Positions 32,187-41,442 of a stretch of DNA of 64,000 bases are shown here, piece after piece. Source of the stretch: Thiohalobacter thiocyanaticus. Lineage in GTDB: Bacteria > Pseudomonadota > Gammaproteobacteria > Thiohalobacterales > Thiohalobacteraceae. Every line of letters begins with the position of its first letter. Within the stretch, counting starts at the first letter, position 1. The position numbers and the translations under genes were made by a program. The DNA is taken from positions 124,001 to 188,000 of the forward strand of contig NZ_QZMU01000002.1 of assembly GCF_003932505.1 (NCBI RefSeq), in the 5' to 3' direction. Under the pieces are notes generated by a model that ran no database searches, was not told where the DNA came from, and saw only the letters and a list, made by a program, of their open reading frames with translations.

Positions 32187-32948
32187 TCAGGCCTTGGCTT
32201 CGGCGCCTTCCCCGCCGGCCTCGTCGACCTCGACGAAGTCGTCCTCGCCCTCGGGAATGCGTACGGCGGTGCCGCGGCCGGCGAGCACGGCATCGGCCGC
32301 GCCCTGGACGTAAAGCCGGATGGCACGAATGGCGTCGTCATTGCCGGGGATGACATAGTCGATGCCGTTGGTGGAGTTATTGGTATCCACCACGCCGACC
32401 ACCGGTACGCCCAGCTTCTGCGCCTCGCTGACGGCGATCTTCTCGTGGCCGACATCGATGACGAACATGGCATCCGGGATGCCCCGCATGTCCTTGATGC
32501 CACCCAGGCTGCGCTCGAGCTTTTCCATCTCGCGGCGCAGCATCAGGGCCTCCTTCTTGCCGACCTGCTCGAAGGTGCCGTCGGTGGCCATGGCCTCGAG
32601 TTCCTTCAGGCGGCGGATGGACTGGCGTACGGTCTTGTAGTTGGTGAGCATGCCGCCGAGCCAGCGGTGACTGACATAGGGCATGCCGCAGCGCTGTGCC
32701 TCCTCGGCGATGGCGTCACGGGCCGAGCGCTTGGTGCCGACGAACAGGATGGTGCCGCCCTTGGCCGCAAGGCTGCCGAGGTAGTTCATCGCGTCGTTGT
32801 ACAGCGGGAGGGTCTTTTCCAGGTTGATGATGTGGATCTTGCTGCGTTCACCGAAGATGAACGGCGCCATTTTGGGGTTCCAGAAGCGGGTCTGATGCCC
32901 GAAGTGCACGCCGGCTTCCAGCATCTGGCGCATGGTAACGTCTGCCAT
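32187..32948 (-). CDS. rpsB: 30S ribosomal protein S2
   Basis: S2 is a late-assembling protein of the small subunit, needed for S1 docking. The 253-aa protein begins [27 protein letters not shown], with the family signatures [16 protein letters not shown] and [28 protein letters not shown], and ends in an acidic tail ([19 protein letters not shown]). The ATG at 32948 is chosen by family alignment and has GAGAGGAAA upstream. A well-formed promoter and 140-nt leader precede it. Confidence 0.98.
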   Translation of the reverse strand: MADVTMRQMLEAGVHFGHQTRFWNPKMAPFIFGERSKIHIINLEKTLPLYNDAMNYLGSLAAKGGTILFVGTKRSARDAIAEEAQRCGMPYVSHRWLGGMLTNYKTVRQSIRRLKELEAMATDGTFEQVGKKEALMLRREMEKLERSLGGIKDMRGIPDAMFVIDVGHEKIAVSEAQKLGVPVVGVVDTNNSTNGIDYVIPGNDDAIRAIRLYVQGAADAVLAGRGTAVRIPEGEDDFVEVDEAGGEGAEAKA

Positions 32949-33089
32949 GAGATTTTCCTCTCGGGTTGGGCCTCCACACTCCCCATACAGCAACCCTTTT
33001 CATCCGGGCACCCCGCTGTATGTGTCGGAGTATGTGTGGTTTTTGGGATCGAGATTCGCCCTCACTCTGTGGGGGCGGTGCTTAACAAG
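32949..33089 (-). promoter_or_regulatory. rpsB mRNA leader, probable S2 autoregulation site
   Basis: The predicted transcript begins near 33089, leaving about 140 nt before the rpsB ATG. In gammaproteobacteria the rpsB leader is a structured site through which S2 represses rpsB-tsf. The length and the short complementary segments here fit, but I have not folded it. Confidence 0.45.
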
Positions 33090-33095
33090 CGCGAC

Positions 33096-33124
33096 TTTAT
33101 ACCATAAACTGCCGGACTCAACAA
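33096..33124 (-). promoter_or_regulatory. rpsB-tsf sigma-70 promoter
   Basis: On the minus strand TTGTTG (33124-33119), a 17-nt spacer ending in TGG, and TATAAA (33101-33096) form a good sigma-70 promoter with an extended -10 TGn. It lies in the divergent gap between map and rpsB. Confidence 0.6.
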
Positions 33125-33176
33125 TCTTCCCCGTCGCCTCCCTGACCCGGCGCAATCAAATAATTCAGGATCTTAC

Positions 33177-33965
33177 ATGGCCGTTACCATCAAAACCCCG
33201 GACGAAGTCGAAAAAATGCGCATTGCCGGCCGCCTGGCCGCGGACGTGCTGCAGATGATCCGCCCCCATGTGAAGGCCGGCGTGACCACGGGCGAATTGG
33301 ACCGTATCTGCCACGACTACATCGTCAACGAGCAGCAGGCCATACCGGCACCGCTGAACTACCGCGGTTTTCCCAAGTCCATCTGCACCTCCATCAATCA
33401 CCAGATCTGTCACGGCATTCCCGGGGACAAGAAGCTCAAGAACGGCGACATCCTCAATATCGACATTACCGTGATCAAGGACGGCTTCCACGGCGACACC
33501 AGCCGCATGTTCAGTATCGGTGAACCGAGCGTACAGGCCGGGCGCCTGATCCGGATCTGCTACGACGCCATGCGTACCGGCATCGAGATGGTCAGACCCG
33601 GCGTGCAGCTGGGCGATATCGGCCATGCCATCCAGACCTTCGTCGAATCCAACAACTACTCGGTGGTGCGCGAATACTGCGGGCACGGCATCGGGCGCGA
33701 ATTCCACGAGGACCCGCAGGTACTGCACTACGGCCGCCCCGGTACCGGGCTGGAGCTGCGGCCCGGGATGATCTTCACCATCGAGCCCATGGTCAACGCC
33801 GGCAAGCGTCACACCAAGATGCTGCCCGACAACTGGACCGTGGTGACCAAGGACCACAGCCTGTCGGCGCAGTGGGAACACACCGTGCTGGTGACCGAGG
33901 ACGGCTTCGAGGTGCTGACCCTGCATCCGTCCGAGTCGCTGGACACCATGCCGGAATATCCCTGA
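33177..33965 (+). CDS. map: Type I methionine aminopeptidase Map
   Basis: Map removes the initiator methionine. The 262-aa protein has IKTPDEVEKMRIAGRLAADVL, CTSINHQICHGIP, GDILNIDITVIKDGFHGDTSRMF with the two metal-binding Asp, REYCGHGIGREFHEDPQVLHYG with the His ligand, MIFTIEPMVNAG and QWEHTVLVTEDGFEVLT with the Glu ligands. ATG at 33177 with CAGGA upstream. It diverges from rpsB and is followed 6 nt later by glnD. Confidence 0.98.
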   Translation: MAVTIKTPDEVEKMRIAGRLAADVLQMIRPHVKAGVTTGELDRICHDYIVNEQQAIPAPLNYRGFPKSICTSINHQICHGIPGDKKLKNGDILNIDITVIKDGFHGDTSRMFSIGEPSVQAGRLIRICYDAMRTGIEMVRPGVQLGDIGHAIQTFVESNNYSVVREYCGHGIGREFHEDPQVLHYGRPGTGLELRPGMIFTIEPMVNAGKRHTKMLPDNWTVVTKDHSLSAQWEHTVLVTEDGFEVLTLHPSESLDTMPEYP

Positions 33966-33971
33966 CACGGG

Positions 33972-36676
33972 ATGACCGCTCCCGAACCCCGCATCCAGTT
34001 TCCCGATCGTCCGGCACTGCCGGACATCCTGGATACGTCGGCGCTCGACAGCCGTCTTGCCGGGTCCGCCCAGCCGATGGCCGTGCTGCGCGAGACGCTC
34101 AGGCAGGGCGACGCCACCCTGCGCCGGCATTTCGAGGCAGGGGCGCCGGCCCCGGAGCTGGTCTACGGCCGCTGCTGGCTGCTTGACCAGCTGCTGCGCC
34201 GGGCCTGGGCCCTGTACTTCGATCCCCAGGCCAATGACATCTCCCTGATCGCGGTGGGCGGCTACGGCCGTGCCGAGCTGCTGCCGGGCTCGGACATCGA
34301 CCTGCTGGTGCTGCTCGCCGAGGGCGCCGAGGCCGATCATGCCGAAGCCATCCGCGAATTCCTGGCCAGTCTCTGGGACATGGGCGTGGAGGTCGGGCAC
34401 AGTGTGCGCACCATTCAGGAATGCGTGGAACACGGCCGGGCCGACATCACCATTGCCACCAACCTGCTGGAGGCACGCCACCTGACCGGCTCGCACGCCC
34501 TGTATGAGCAGATGCGCGAACGCACCGGACCGGAGTACATGTGGAGCGGACGCGACTTCTTCGATGCCAAGCTCAAGGAGCAGGACGTGCGGCATCACAA
34601 ATACCACGACACGGCCTACAACCTGGAACCCAACATCAAGGAAAACCCCGGCGGACTGCGCGACATCCAGATGATCGGCTGGATCGCCAAGCGCCACTAC
34701 GGCGTGCTGACCCTGCACGGTCTGGTCGAGCACGGCTTTCTCACCGAACATGAATACGAGACCCTGGTCGAGGGCCAGTCCTATCTCTGGCGCATCCGCT
34801 TCGCCCTGCACACCCTCACCCGCCGGCGCGAGGACCGGCTGCTGTTCGATTACCAGCGCACCCTGGCCGTCCAGCTCGGCTATCAGGCCGGGGACTCGCC
34901 GAACCTGTCGGTCGAATTGTTCATGAAGGATTACTACCGCACGGTGTTCGAGCTCAACCGGCTCAACGAAATGCTGCTGCAGCTGTTCAAGGAACAGATC
35001 CTCTATGCCGACGATTCCGCCGACCCGGTGGTCATCAACAAGCGTTTCCAGTCCCGCAAGGGTTTCATCGAGGTGGCTCACCCGAATGTCTTCAGGCGTT
35101 ACCCTTTCGCGCTGCTGGAGATCTTCCTGGTCATGGCCCAGCACCCGAATCTCAAGGGCGTGCGCGCCTCCACCATCCGCCTGATCCGCGACCACCGCCA
35201 CCTGATCGACGAGGATTTCCGCAACGACCTGCGCAGCCGCGCCCTGTTCATGGAGATCATCCGCCAGCCGCACGGCGTAACCCACGAGCTGCGGCGGATG
35301 AACCGTTACGGCATCCTCGCCGCCTACCTGCCGGTGTTCGGCAGGATCGTCGGCCAGATGCAGTACGACCTGTTCCACGCCTTCACTGTCGATGAACACA
35401 CCCTGTTCGTGGTGCGCAACATCCGCCGCCTGACGGTGCCGGAATTCGCCCATGAGCTGCCGTTCGCCAGCGAGCTGATCAGAAAGATCCCCAAGCAGGA
35501 GCTGCTGATCCTGGCCGCACTGTTCCATGACATCGCCAAGGGCCGCGGCGGTGACCACTCCGAACTCGGGGCCGACGAGGCCCGCGCCTTCTGCCAGCAC
35601 CACGGGCTGAGCCGCTACGACTCGGAACTGGTGGCCTGGCTGGTACAGAATCACCTGCTGATGTCCCACCCGCCCAGCGCCGCGACATCAGCGACCCGGC
35701 CGTGATCAACGAGTTCGCCCAGGCCGTGGGCAGCCGCATGCGCCTGAACTACCTCTATCTTCTGACCGTGGCCGACATCCGCGCCACCAATCAGGAACTG
35801 TGGAACTCGTGGAAGGCGGCGCTGCTCAACGAACTCTACAATGTCACCAGCCAGGCCCTGCGCCGGGGGCTGGAGAACCCGCTGGACCAGGCCGAACTGG
35901 TGGCCGTGACCCGGCACCGGGCCCGCGACCGACTGCTCGAGGACGGTTTCGATCCGGACCAGCTCGAGCCGCTGTGGGACAACTTCACCGAGGAGTACTT
36001 CCTGCGCCACTCGCCCGATGAGATCGTCTGGCAGACCCACGCCATCCTCGAACGCGACGACCCGCGTGCCCCGCTGATTGCCCTGCGCCCCAGTCCCGAG
36101 CGCGGCGGCACCGAGATCTTCGTCTACATGCCGACCGACCCGGGCCTGTTCGAACGCATCACCGCCATGCTGGATCAGATGGGCCTGGACGTCATGGATG
36201 CACGCATCCTCACCTCCGAGGATCACTATGCGCTGGACAGCTACGTGGTGCTGGACGACCAGGGCCTGGCGATCGAGGATCCGGCCCGCATCCGCGAGAT
36301 CCGCCAGGCCCTGATCCGGGGCCTGGCCAAGCCGCATGGCGAGGCCACCCGCGTGACCCGGCGGCCGCCGCGCCAGTTCCGGCATTTCGAAATCCGCACC
36401 TCGATCGAGTTCAAGCAGGACGAACCCAACCAGCGCACCATCATGGAACTGATCACCGGCGACCGGCCGGGACTGCTGTCGGCCGTGGCACGCGCCTTCA
36501 CCCATTGCGACGTCAACATCCGCAACGCCCGCATCGCCACCTTCGGCGCCCGCGCCGAGGACGTTTTCTACATCACCGACCACGACCATCACCCGATCCA
36601 CGACCAGGCGGTGCTGGACTGCCTGCGCGAGCACATCGTCGATGAGTTGGATTCAGAAAAAGGCGCCAGGCTCTAG
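33972..36676 (+). CDS. glnD: Bifunctional uridylyltransferase/uridylyl-removing enzyme GlnD, one frameshift
   Basis: GlnD modifies PII proteins and so reports nitrogen status. The first frame (33972-35705) carries the nucleotidyltransferase motif VGGYGRAELLPGSDIDLL, the NIKENPGGLRDIQ block and the HD-domain LAALFHDIAKGRGGDHSELG. It goes off at LLMS (about 35664-35676). A second frame (from about 35674, reading QRRDISDPAVINEFAQ) continues to 36676 with LYLLTVADIRATN and two ACT domains (TDPGLFERI and TGDRPGLLSAVARAF). One missing base in a C-rich stretch explains the break; joined length is about 900 aa, as in the family. Its stop codon lies in a repeat arm. Confidence 0.93.
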
Positions 36677-36800
36677 GGCCGAGGAAAAAAACCGGAACAG
36701 TTCAGTAGGTCGGGTTAGCGCAGCGTAACCCGACATGCTCCGGTGTCGGATTACGGCCTTCGGCCTAATCCGACCTGCGAGACTCGGCCCTGGAACCTGG
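36666..36800. repeat. Composite nested palindrome E4 (outer arms + REP1 core)
   Basis: Outer arms CCAGGCTCTAGGGCCGAG (36666-36683) and the inverse of CCAGGTTCCAGGGCCGAG (36783-36800) match at 16 of 18 positions. The core at 36705-36778 is a REP1 unit. The left arm contains the glnD stop codon. Confidence 0.8.
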
Positions 36801-36825
36801 AACCTGGAACCTAGAACCTAGAACC
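36791..36825. repeat. Tandem heptamer, five copies
   Basis: TGGAACC three times then TAGAACC twice, uninterrupted, about 57 bp before the DsrC-like gene. It overlaps the right arm of element E4. Confidence 0.85.
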
Positions 36826-36881
36826 TCATTTCATTTACACTACACTCAAGGTAACGCAATCAGAAGGAAGGGAGATCGAAC

Positions 36882-37244
36882 ATGTCCAAGCCCCCGCTGT
36901 ATGAAACCCCGGACAAGCCCGTCATGGCCGACCCCAGCGATCCCATGTCGGATCTGGAGGAATGGTCGGAATCCCGCGCCCACGTGCTGGCCACCGAGGA
37001 AGGCATCACCCTGAGCGACGAACACATGGCGCTGCTGCACGGCCTGCGTGAACTGTATCGCAAAAATCCCCATTTCCATGCCCGCGAGGCACTGGAATGC
37101 ATGGAGGACCGCACCGCGGCCAACGGCGGCAAGAAGCACCTGTACGAGCTGTTCCCCAAGGGCCCGGTGCGTCAGGCCTGCAAGATCGCCGGTCTGCCGG
37201 TGCCGGCCGACGCCAAGAATGAGTCCTTCGGCAGCGTGATGTAA
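36882..37244 (+). CDS. TusE/DsrC family protein lacking the C-terminal active cysteine
   Basis: The 120-aa protein matches the DsrC/TusE fold: DLEEWSESRAHVLATEEGITLSDEH, LHGLRELYRKN and the C-terminal FPKGPVRQACKIAGLPVP. In functional DsrC and TusE the chain ends a few residues after this with a penultimate Cys that carries the persulfide. Here the tail instead reads PADAKNESFGSVM with no Cys; the second family Cys (in QACKIAG) and an extra one (ALECME) are kept. It is therefore a DsrC-like protein without the sulfur-carrying residue, perhaps regulatory. No dsr or tus genes adjoin it. ATG at 36882 has a strong GGAAGGGAG site. Confidence 0.85.
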   Translation: MSKPPLYETPDKPVMADPSDPMSDLEEWSESRAHVLATEEGITLSDEHMALLHGLRELYRKNPHFHAREALECMEDRTAANGGKKHLYELFPKGPVRQACKIAGLPVPADAKNESFGSVM

Positions 37245-37333
37245 CCCTTCCCCGGGCCAGGCATCCTGCACTGGCACCTACGGGTGCCGGGATGTCGCGG
37301 CGCGGCCCGCCCCACCTGACATCCACAAAAACC

Positions 37334-37681
37334 ATGCAGTTGAAAAACAAGCTTATCAACCGGCGCTGTTTCGTCGCCGCCTCACCCCTTCATGGCAAGG
37401 GCCTGTTCGCCAGGGCCTTCATCCCCGAAGACAGCTACCTGGGCACCTACATCGGACCGGCGGCGAGCCGCAACGGCCCGCATGTGCTGTGGGTAACGGA
37501 TGAAAACGGCGTGCGCCGGGCGCGTGACGGCAAGAACTTCCTGCGCTATCTCAATCACAGCACCGAGCCCAATGCCGTGTTCGACGGCTTCGACCTGTTC
37601 GCCCTGCGCGACATCCGGCCGCGCGAGGAGATCACCATCGATTACGGCGAGGAACCCGATCCCGACGACTGCCCGGGCTGA
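37334..37681 (+). CDS. SET-domain protein
   Basis: This 115-aa protein is a compact SET domain: HGKGLFARAFIPEDSYLGTYIG, the NFLRYLNHSTEPNAVF block (NHS motif that contacts S-adenosylmethionine) and LRDIRPREEITIDYGEE (the ELxxDY-type motif with the catalytic Tyr), ending in an acidic tail with one Cys. SET proteins methylate lysines; the substrate in bacteria is mostly unknown. The ATG at 37334 is preferred to 37292 as it aligns with the domain start. It overlaps the convergent VOC gene by 40 bp. Confidence 0.85.
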   Translation: MQLKNKLINRRCFVAASPLHGKGLFARAFIPEDSYLGTYIGPAASRNGPHVLWVTDENGVRRARDGKNFLRYLNHSTEPNAVFDGFDLFALRDIRPREEITIDYGEEPDPDDCPG

Positions 37682-38040
37682 CCGATCAGTTCGACGGCAT
37701 TGCCGTCGGGATCGCGGCAGAAGGCCGCCGCGCGGCCGGAACGGCTGCGGCTCACGGCCACGCCGGCCGCCTCCAGCCGCGCCAGCACCCTTTCCAGGTC
37801 ACTCACCGCCAGCGCCAGATGGCGGTCGCGGCCGCCGTGCGCCGGCCGGTTCTCCACCGGATCGGGATTGGGCAGTTCCAGCAGATGGATCTGGGCTGCA
37901 CCCACGTCCAGCCAGGCGCCCGGGTAGCCCAGATCGGGGCGGTCGGGGTTGACCGGCAGATCCAGCAGATCGCGATAGAATCCCAGCGCCCGCGCCGTGT
38001 CGGCGACGATGACGCTGACGTGGTGTAGTTGGGCTGTCAT
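37642..38040 (-). CDS. VOC (glyoxalase/bleomycin-resistance) family protein
   Basis: The 132-aa protein shows one paired beta-alpha-beta-beta-beta module per half: LHHVSVIVADTARALGFYRDLLDLPV with a metal-binding His, WLDVGAAQIHLLELPNP, RHLALAVSDLERVLARLEAAGV and FCRDPDGNAVELIG with the terminal metal-binding Glu. The family includes lyases and dioxygenases; substrate cannot be told. The C-terminal tail is Ser/Gly-rich and overlaps the SET gene. Confidence 0.88.
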   Translation of the reverse strand: MTAQLHHVSVIVADTARALGFYRDLLDLPVNPDRPDLGYPGAWLDVGAAQIHLLELPNPDPVENRPAHGGRDRHLALAVSDLERVLARLEAAGVAVSRSRSGRAAAFCRDPDGNAVELIGQPGQSSGSGSSP

Positions 38041-38060
38041 GCCGGTCTTCCTCCCTGGGT

Positions 38061-38270
38061 GGGATAACGCACAGGGCGCGGAGGCGCAAAGGAAAAAGAT
38101 TAAAATTTACGTTACAACATCGTCATTGCGAGCGTAGCGTGGCAATCTCGTGATGCAGCAGGGCCGGTTGGAGATTGCCACGGCGCTACGCGCCTCGCAA
38201 TGACGGGGTAGCCTGATGTTTATTGAATTTCTTTGCGCCTCCGCGCCTCTGCGCCCTCTGCGTTCCCATC
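38061..38270. repeat. Composite nested palindrome E5 (outer arms + REP2 core)
   Basis: Left arm 38061-38095 (AACGCACAGGGCGCGGAGG then CGCAAAG) is inverted at 38228-38270. These arms belong to the same GCGCAAAG/GCAGAG type as element E2, but the core at 38121-38205 is REP2. It fills the 240-bp gap between the VOC gene and the transporter. Confidence 0.82.
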
Positions 38271-38280
38271 ACCAATCTGG

Positions 38281-39171
38281 TCAATCCACCTCACCCTGCT
38301 TCCGCGCCGCGTGCGCGGAGACATAGGCCGCGGCCACGATCAGGGCCCCGCCGACCCACTCCTGGGCCTTGACCAGTTCGTGCGCCAGCAGGTAGGAAGA
38401 CACCGCCCCGGCCACCAGTTCGAACAACAGGATCACCGCCGAGCGGTGGATGGGCAGATGGCTCACGCCGTACTGGACGGTCACGGTCATGATGATAATG
38501 CCGAAGACACCCAGCCCGACCGCGCCCAGCCAGACGCCGCCGGAAACCGCCGCCGGCACCGCCTGCCCGCTCAGCCCCAGCATGAACAGGGCAATCACCA
38601 GCACCCCGACCCAGCTGACACTGGTCCGGGTCCAGATCGAGACCGCCTGCATGCGCCGGATCATGACATTGCTGAGCGCAAAGCCGAACCCGGCGGAGAC
38701 TGCCAGCCAGTCCCCCGCCCCCTGTGGCCAGGGCAGGCCCAGGGCCGGATTCCACAACATGATCAGGGCCCCGGCCAGCGCCATGGCGAATACCAACCTG
38801 GCCTCCCGGCTCAACCGCTCGTCCAGGATCAGACGCGCCAGGATCACCGACCACAGCGGCGAAAGATAGAACAGCAGCAGCACCCGCATCACCGGGCCCT
38901 CGATCACCGCCAGCACGAAGGCCACGTTGCACCAGCCATTGGCCAGCGCCATCACCACCAGGGCCTTCGGGTCGCGGCGCAGCTCATCGCCGTGGCGCCA
39001 CAGCAGCACCAGCCCCGGCAGCATGGCGGTAGTGTAGGCGACCAGGATGCTCCACAGGCCGTGCAGGCCGCCGCCTTCCAGCAGCCGCAGGGGATACCAG
39101 ACGGTGCCCCACATGCAGGCGGCCAACAGCAGGCTCAGAATAGGCAGCAGAGTCGAGTCGCGGTGTGTCAC
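38281..39171 (-). CDS. EamA/DMT-superfamily transporter
   Basis: The 296-aa protein has about ten membrane helices in two EamA repeats (first near residues 8-135, LSLLLAACMWGTVWYPLRLL; second near 150-285, WLAVSAGFGFALSNVMIRRM). Such permeases export or import metabolites and amino acids; the substrate is unknown. It diverges from dapC, which might point to an amino-acid or peptide-related substrate, but this is only context. Confidence 0.88.
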   Translation of the reverse strand: MTHRDSTLLPILSLLLAACMWGTVWYPLRLLEGGGLHGLWSILVAYTTAMLPGLVLLWRHGDELRRDPKALVVMALANGWCNVAFVLAVIEGPVMRVLLLFYLSPLWSVILARLILDERLSREARLVFAMALAGALIMLWNPALGLPWPQGAGDWLAVSAGFGFALSNVMIRRMQAVSIWTRTSVSWVGVLVIALFMLGLSGQAVPAAVSGGVWLGAVGLGVFGIIIMTVTVQYGVSHLPIHRSAVILLFELVAGAVSSYLLAHELVKAQEWVGGALIVAAAYVSAHAARKQGEVD

Positions 39172-39298
39172 GGGATGGTGGATGACGTATAATATTCAGC
39201 TGTTTTGTCGGGAACCGCCCGGGCGCCTGCCCTGCCGGCGCGCGGCCGGCACACCATAACACGCCGACCGGCGTCAGGCATCGCACACGTCATTACAC

Positions 39299-40502
39299 AT
39301 GAATCCGGATCTGGAACGGCTGCAGCCCTACCCCTTCGAACGCCTGGCCAGGCTCAAGGCCGACTGCGTGCCACCGGAGGACAGGGCCCATATCGATCTG
39401 TCCATCGGCGAGCCCAAGCATGCCGCGCCGCACTTCGTCGCCGAGGCCCTGATCAGCCATCTGCACGGCCTGTCCCACTATCCGGTCACCCGCGGCCAGC
39501 CCGAACTGCGCAGCCATCGCCGATTGGCTGACGCGGCGTTTCGAACTGCCCGTCGACAGCCTGGATCCGCAGACCATGGTGCTGCCGGTCAACGGCACGC
39601 GCGAGGCCCTGTTCGCGCTTGCCCAGGCGGTGGTGGACCGCAGCGCGGCCCGACCGCGGGTACTGATGCCCAATCCCTTCTATCAGATCTACGAGGGCGC
39701 GGCCCTGCTGGCCGGCGCCGAGCCGGTCTTTCTCAACACGACCCGGGACAGCGGCTATCTGCCCGACTTCGACCGGGTGCCGGAAACGGTCTGGGACGAC
39801 TGCCAGCTGCTGTACCTGTGCTCGCCCGGCAACCCCACCGGAACCGTGCTCGACATCCCCACGCTGCAGCGGCTGATCGAACTGGCCGAGCGGCATGATT
39901 TCATCATCGCCGCCGATGAATGCTACTCCGAGATCTATTCCGACGAGACCGCACCGCCGCCGGGCCTGCTGCAGGCCGCCGCGGCCATGGGCCGCGCCGA
40001 CTACCGCCGCTGCGTGGTGTTTCACAGCCTGTCCAAGCGCTCCAACCTGCCGGGGCTGCGCTCGGGCTTCGTCGCCGGCGATCCACAAGTACTGCAGGCC
40101 TTCTTCCGTTACCGCACCTACCACGGCTGCGCCATGCCGCCGGCAACCCAGGCGGCCAGCCGCCTGGCCTGGCAGGACGAGGTCCATGTGCGCGACAACC
40201 GCGAGTTGTACCGGCAGAAATTCACGGCCGTGACCGACATCCTGCAGCCGGTAATCGACGTCGCCCCGCCGCAGGCCGGCTTCTATCTGTGGCCACGCAC
40301 CCCGATCGCGGATACCGACTTCGCCCGCGGCCTGTTCGCCGAGGAACATGTCACCGTACTGCCCGGCAGTTTTCTTTCCCGTGACACCGACAGCGGCAAC
40401 CCCGGCGCCGACCATGTGCGCATGGCCCTGGTCGCGCCGCTGGAGGACTGCATCGAGGCCGCCCGGCGCATCCGGAATTACATTGAACGCATCAACGCAT
40501 AA
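39299..40502 (+). CDS. dapC: Succinyldiaminopimelate transaminase DapC, one frameshift
   Basis: DapC makes N-succinyl-L,L-diaminopimelate from the 2-amino-6-keto precursor in lysine synthesis. The first frame begins MNPDLERLQPYPFERLARL, with LSIGEPKHAAPHF and LSHYPVTRGQPELR. At about 39507-39513 it breaks; the second frame resumes AAIADWLTRRFELPVDSLDPQ and continues to 40502 with VLPVNGTREALF, LCSPGNPTGTV, ADECYSEIY and the PLP lysine in HSLSKRSNLPGLRSGF. A 2-base loss (or 1-base gain) in a CTGCGC context explains it. Otherwise the gene is complete and followed after 15 nt by dapD. Confidence 0.93.
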
Positions 40503-40517
40503 GAGGACAACACCATC

Positions 40518-41339
40518 ATGAGCGAAATCCAGAGCATCATCGAGGAGGCCTTCGAGCGCCGCGCCGACATCAACCCGCGCAATGTCGAGACCCTGGTCAA
40601 GGAGGCGGTGCTGGAAGCCATCGGCATGCTGGACTCGGGCCAAGCCCGGGTGGCCGAGAAGATCGATGGCGGCTGGGTGGTGCACGACTGGCTGAAGAAG
40701 GCGGTGCTGCTGTCCTTCCGCATCGAGGACAACGCCTTCATCAAGGGCGGCTTCACCAATTACTATGACAAGGTGCCGTCCAAGTATGCCGACTACAACT
40801 CGCGCGCCTTCCGCGAGGACGGCGTGCGGGTGGTGCCGCCGGCCACCGCCAGGCGCGGCAGCTACATCGCCCCGGGCGTAGTCCTGATGCCTTCGTATGT
40901 GAACATCGGCGCCTATGTGGATTCCGGCACCATGGTCGATACCTGGGCCACCGTGGGCTCCTGCGCACAGATCGGGAAGAACGTGCACCTGTCCGGCGGT
41001 GTGGGCATCGGGGGCGTGCTGGAGCCCATCCAGGCCGCGCCCACCATCATCGAGGACAACTGCTTCATCGGCGCGCGGTCCGAGGTCGTCGAGGGCGTGA
41101 TCGTCGAGGAAGGCTCGGTCATCTCCATGGGCGTGTACATCGGCCAGAGCACGAAGATCTATGACCGCGAGACCGGAGAGGTCCTCTACGGCCGGGTGCC
41201 GGCCGGCTCGGTGGTGGTGTCCGGCAACCTGCCCTCGAAGGACGGTACCTACAGCCTGTACTGCGCCGTGATCGTGAAGAAGGTCGACGAGAAGACCCGC
41301 GGCAAGGTGGGGATCAACGAGCTGTTGCGGGATATATGA
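40518..41339 (+). CDS. dapD: Tetrahydrodipicolinate N-succinyltransferase DapD
   Basis: DapD succinylates tetrahydrodipicolinate in lysine and peptidoglycan precursor synthesis. The 273-aa protein has an N-terminal helical domain, then a left-handed beta-helix ([60 protein letters not shown]) and the C-terminal [20 protein letters not shown]. Complete and in frame, with AGAGG ahead of the ATG. Confidence 0.97.
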   Translation: MSEIQSIIEEAFERRADINPRNVETLVKEAVLEAIGMLDSGQARVAEKIDGGWVVHDWLKKAVLLSFRIEDNAFIKGGFTNYYDKVPSKYADYNSRAFREDGVRVVPPATARRGSYIAPGVVLMPSYVNIGAYVDSGTMVDTWATVGSCAQIGKNVHLSGGVGIGGVLEPIQAAPTIIEDNCFIGARSEVVEGVIVEEGSVISMGVYIGQSTKIYDRETGEVLYGRVPAGSVVVSGNLPSKDGTYSLYCAVIVKKVDEKTRGKVGINELLRDI

Positions 41340-41346
41340 CATCAGG

Positions 41347-41421
41347 TACCAGGCTCTAGGTGCCAGGGCCGAGGTATAGTACCGTAGGTCGGGTTAGCCC
41401 GAAGGGCGTAACCCGACCTGC
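41347..41421. repeat. REP1 half unit with one outer arm
   Basis: A short REP1 hairpin (41384-41421) preceded by CCAGGCTCTAGG and CCAGGGCCGAGG (41348-41374), the same arm type as elements E3 and E4. The matching right arm is absent; element E6 begins 22 bp further on. Confidence 0.7.
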
Positions 41422-41442
41422 CAGTCCGAAACCTAATATCCA

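Noticed and set aside
33165..35669. 834-codon minus-strand frame opposite map and glnD
   Set aside because: Antisense to two strong genes; composition typical of a shadow frame.
36882..37244. DsrC-like gene as part of a dissimilatory sulfite reductase operon
   Set aside because: No dsrAB, dsrEFH or tus genes adjoin it and the terminal Cys is missing.
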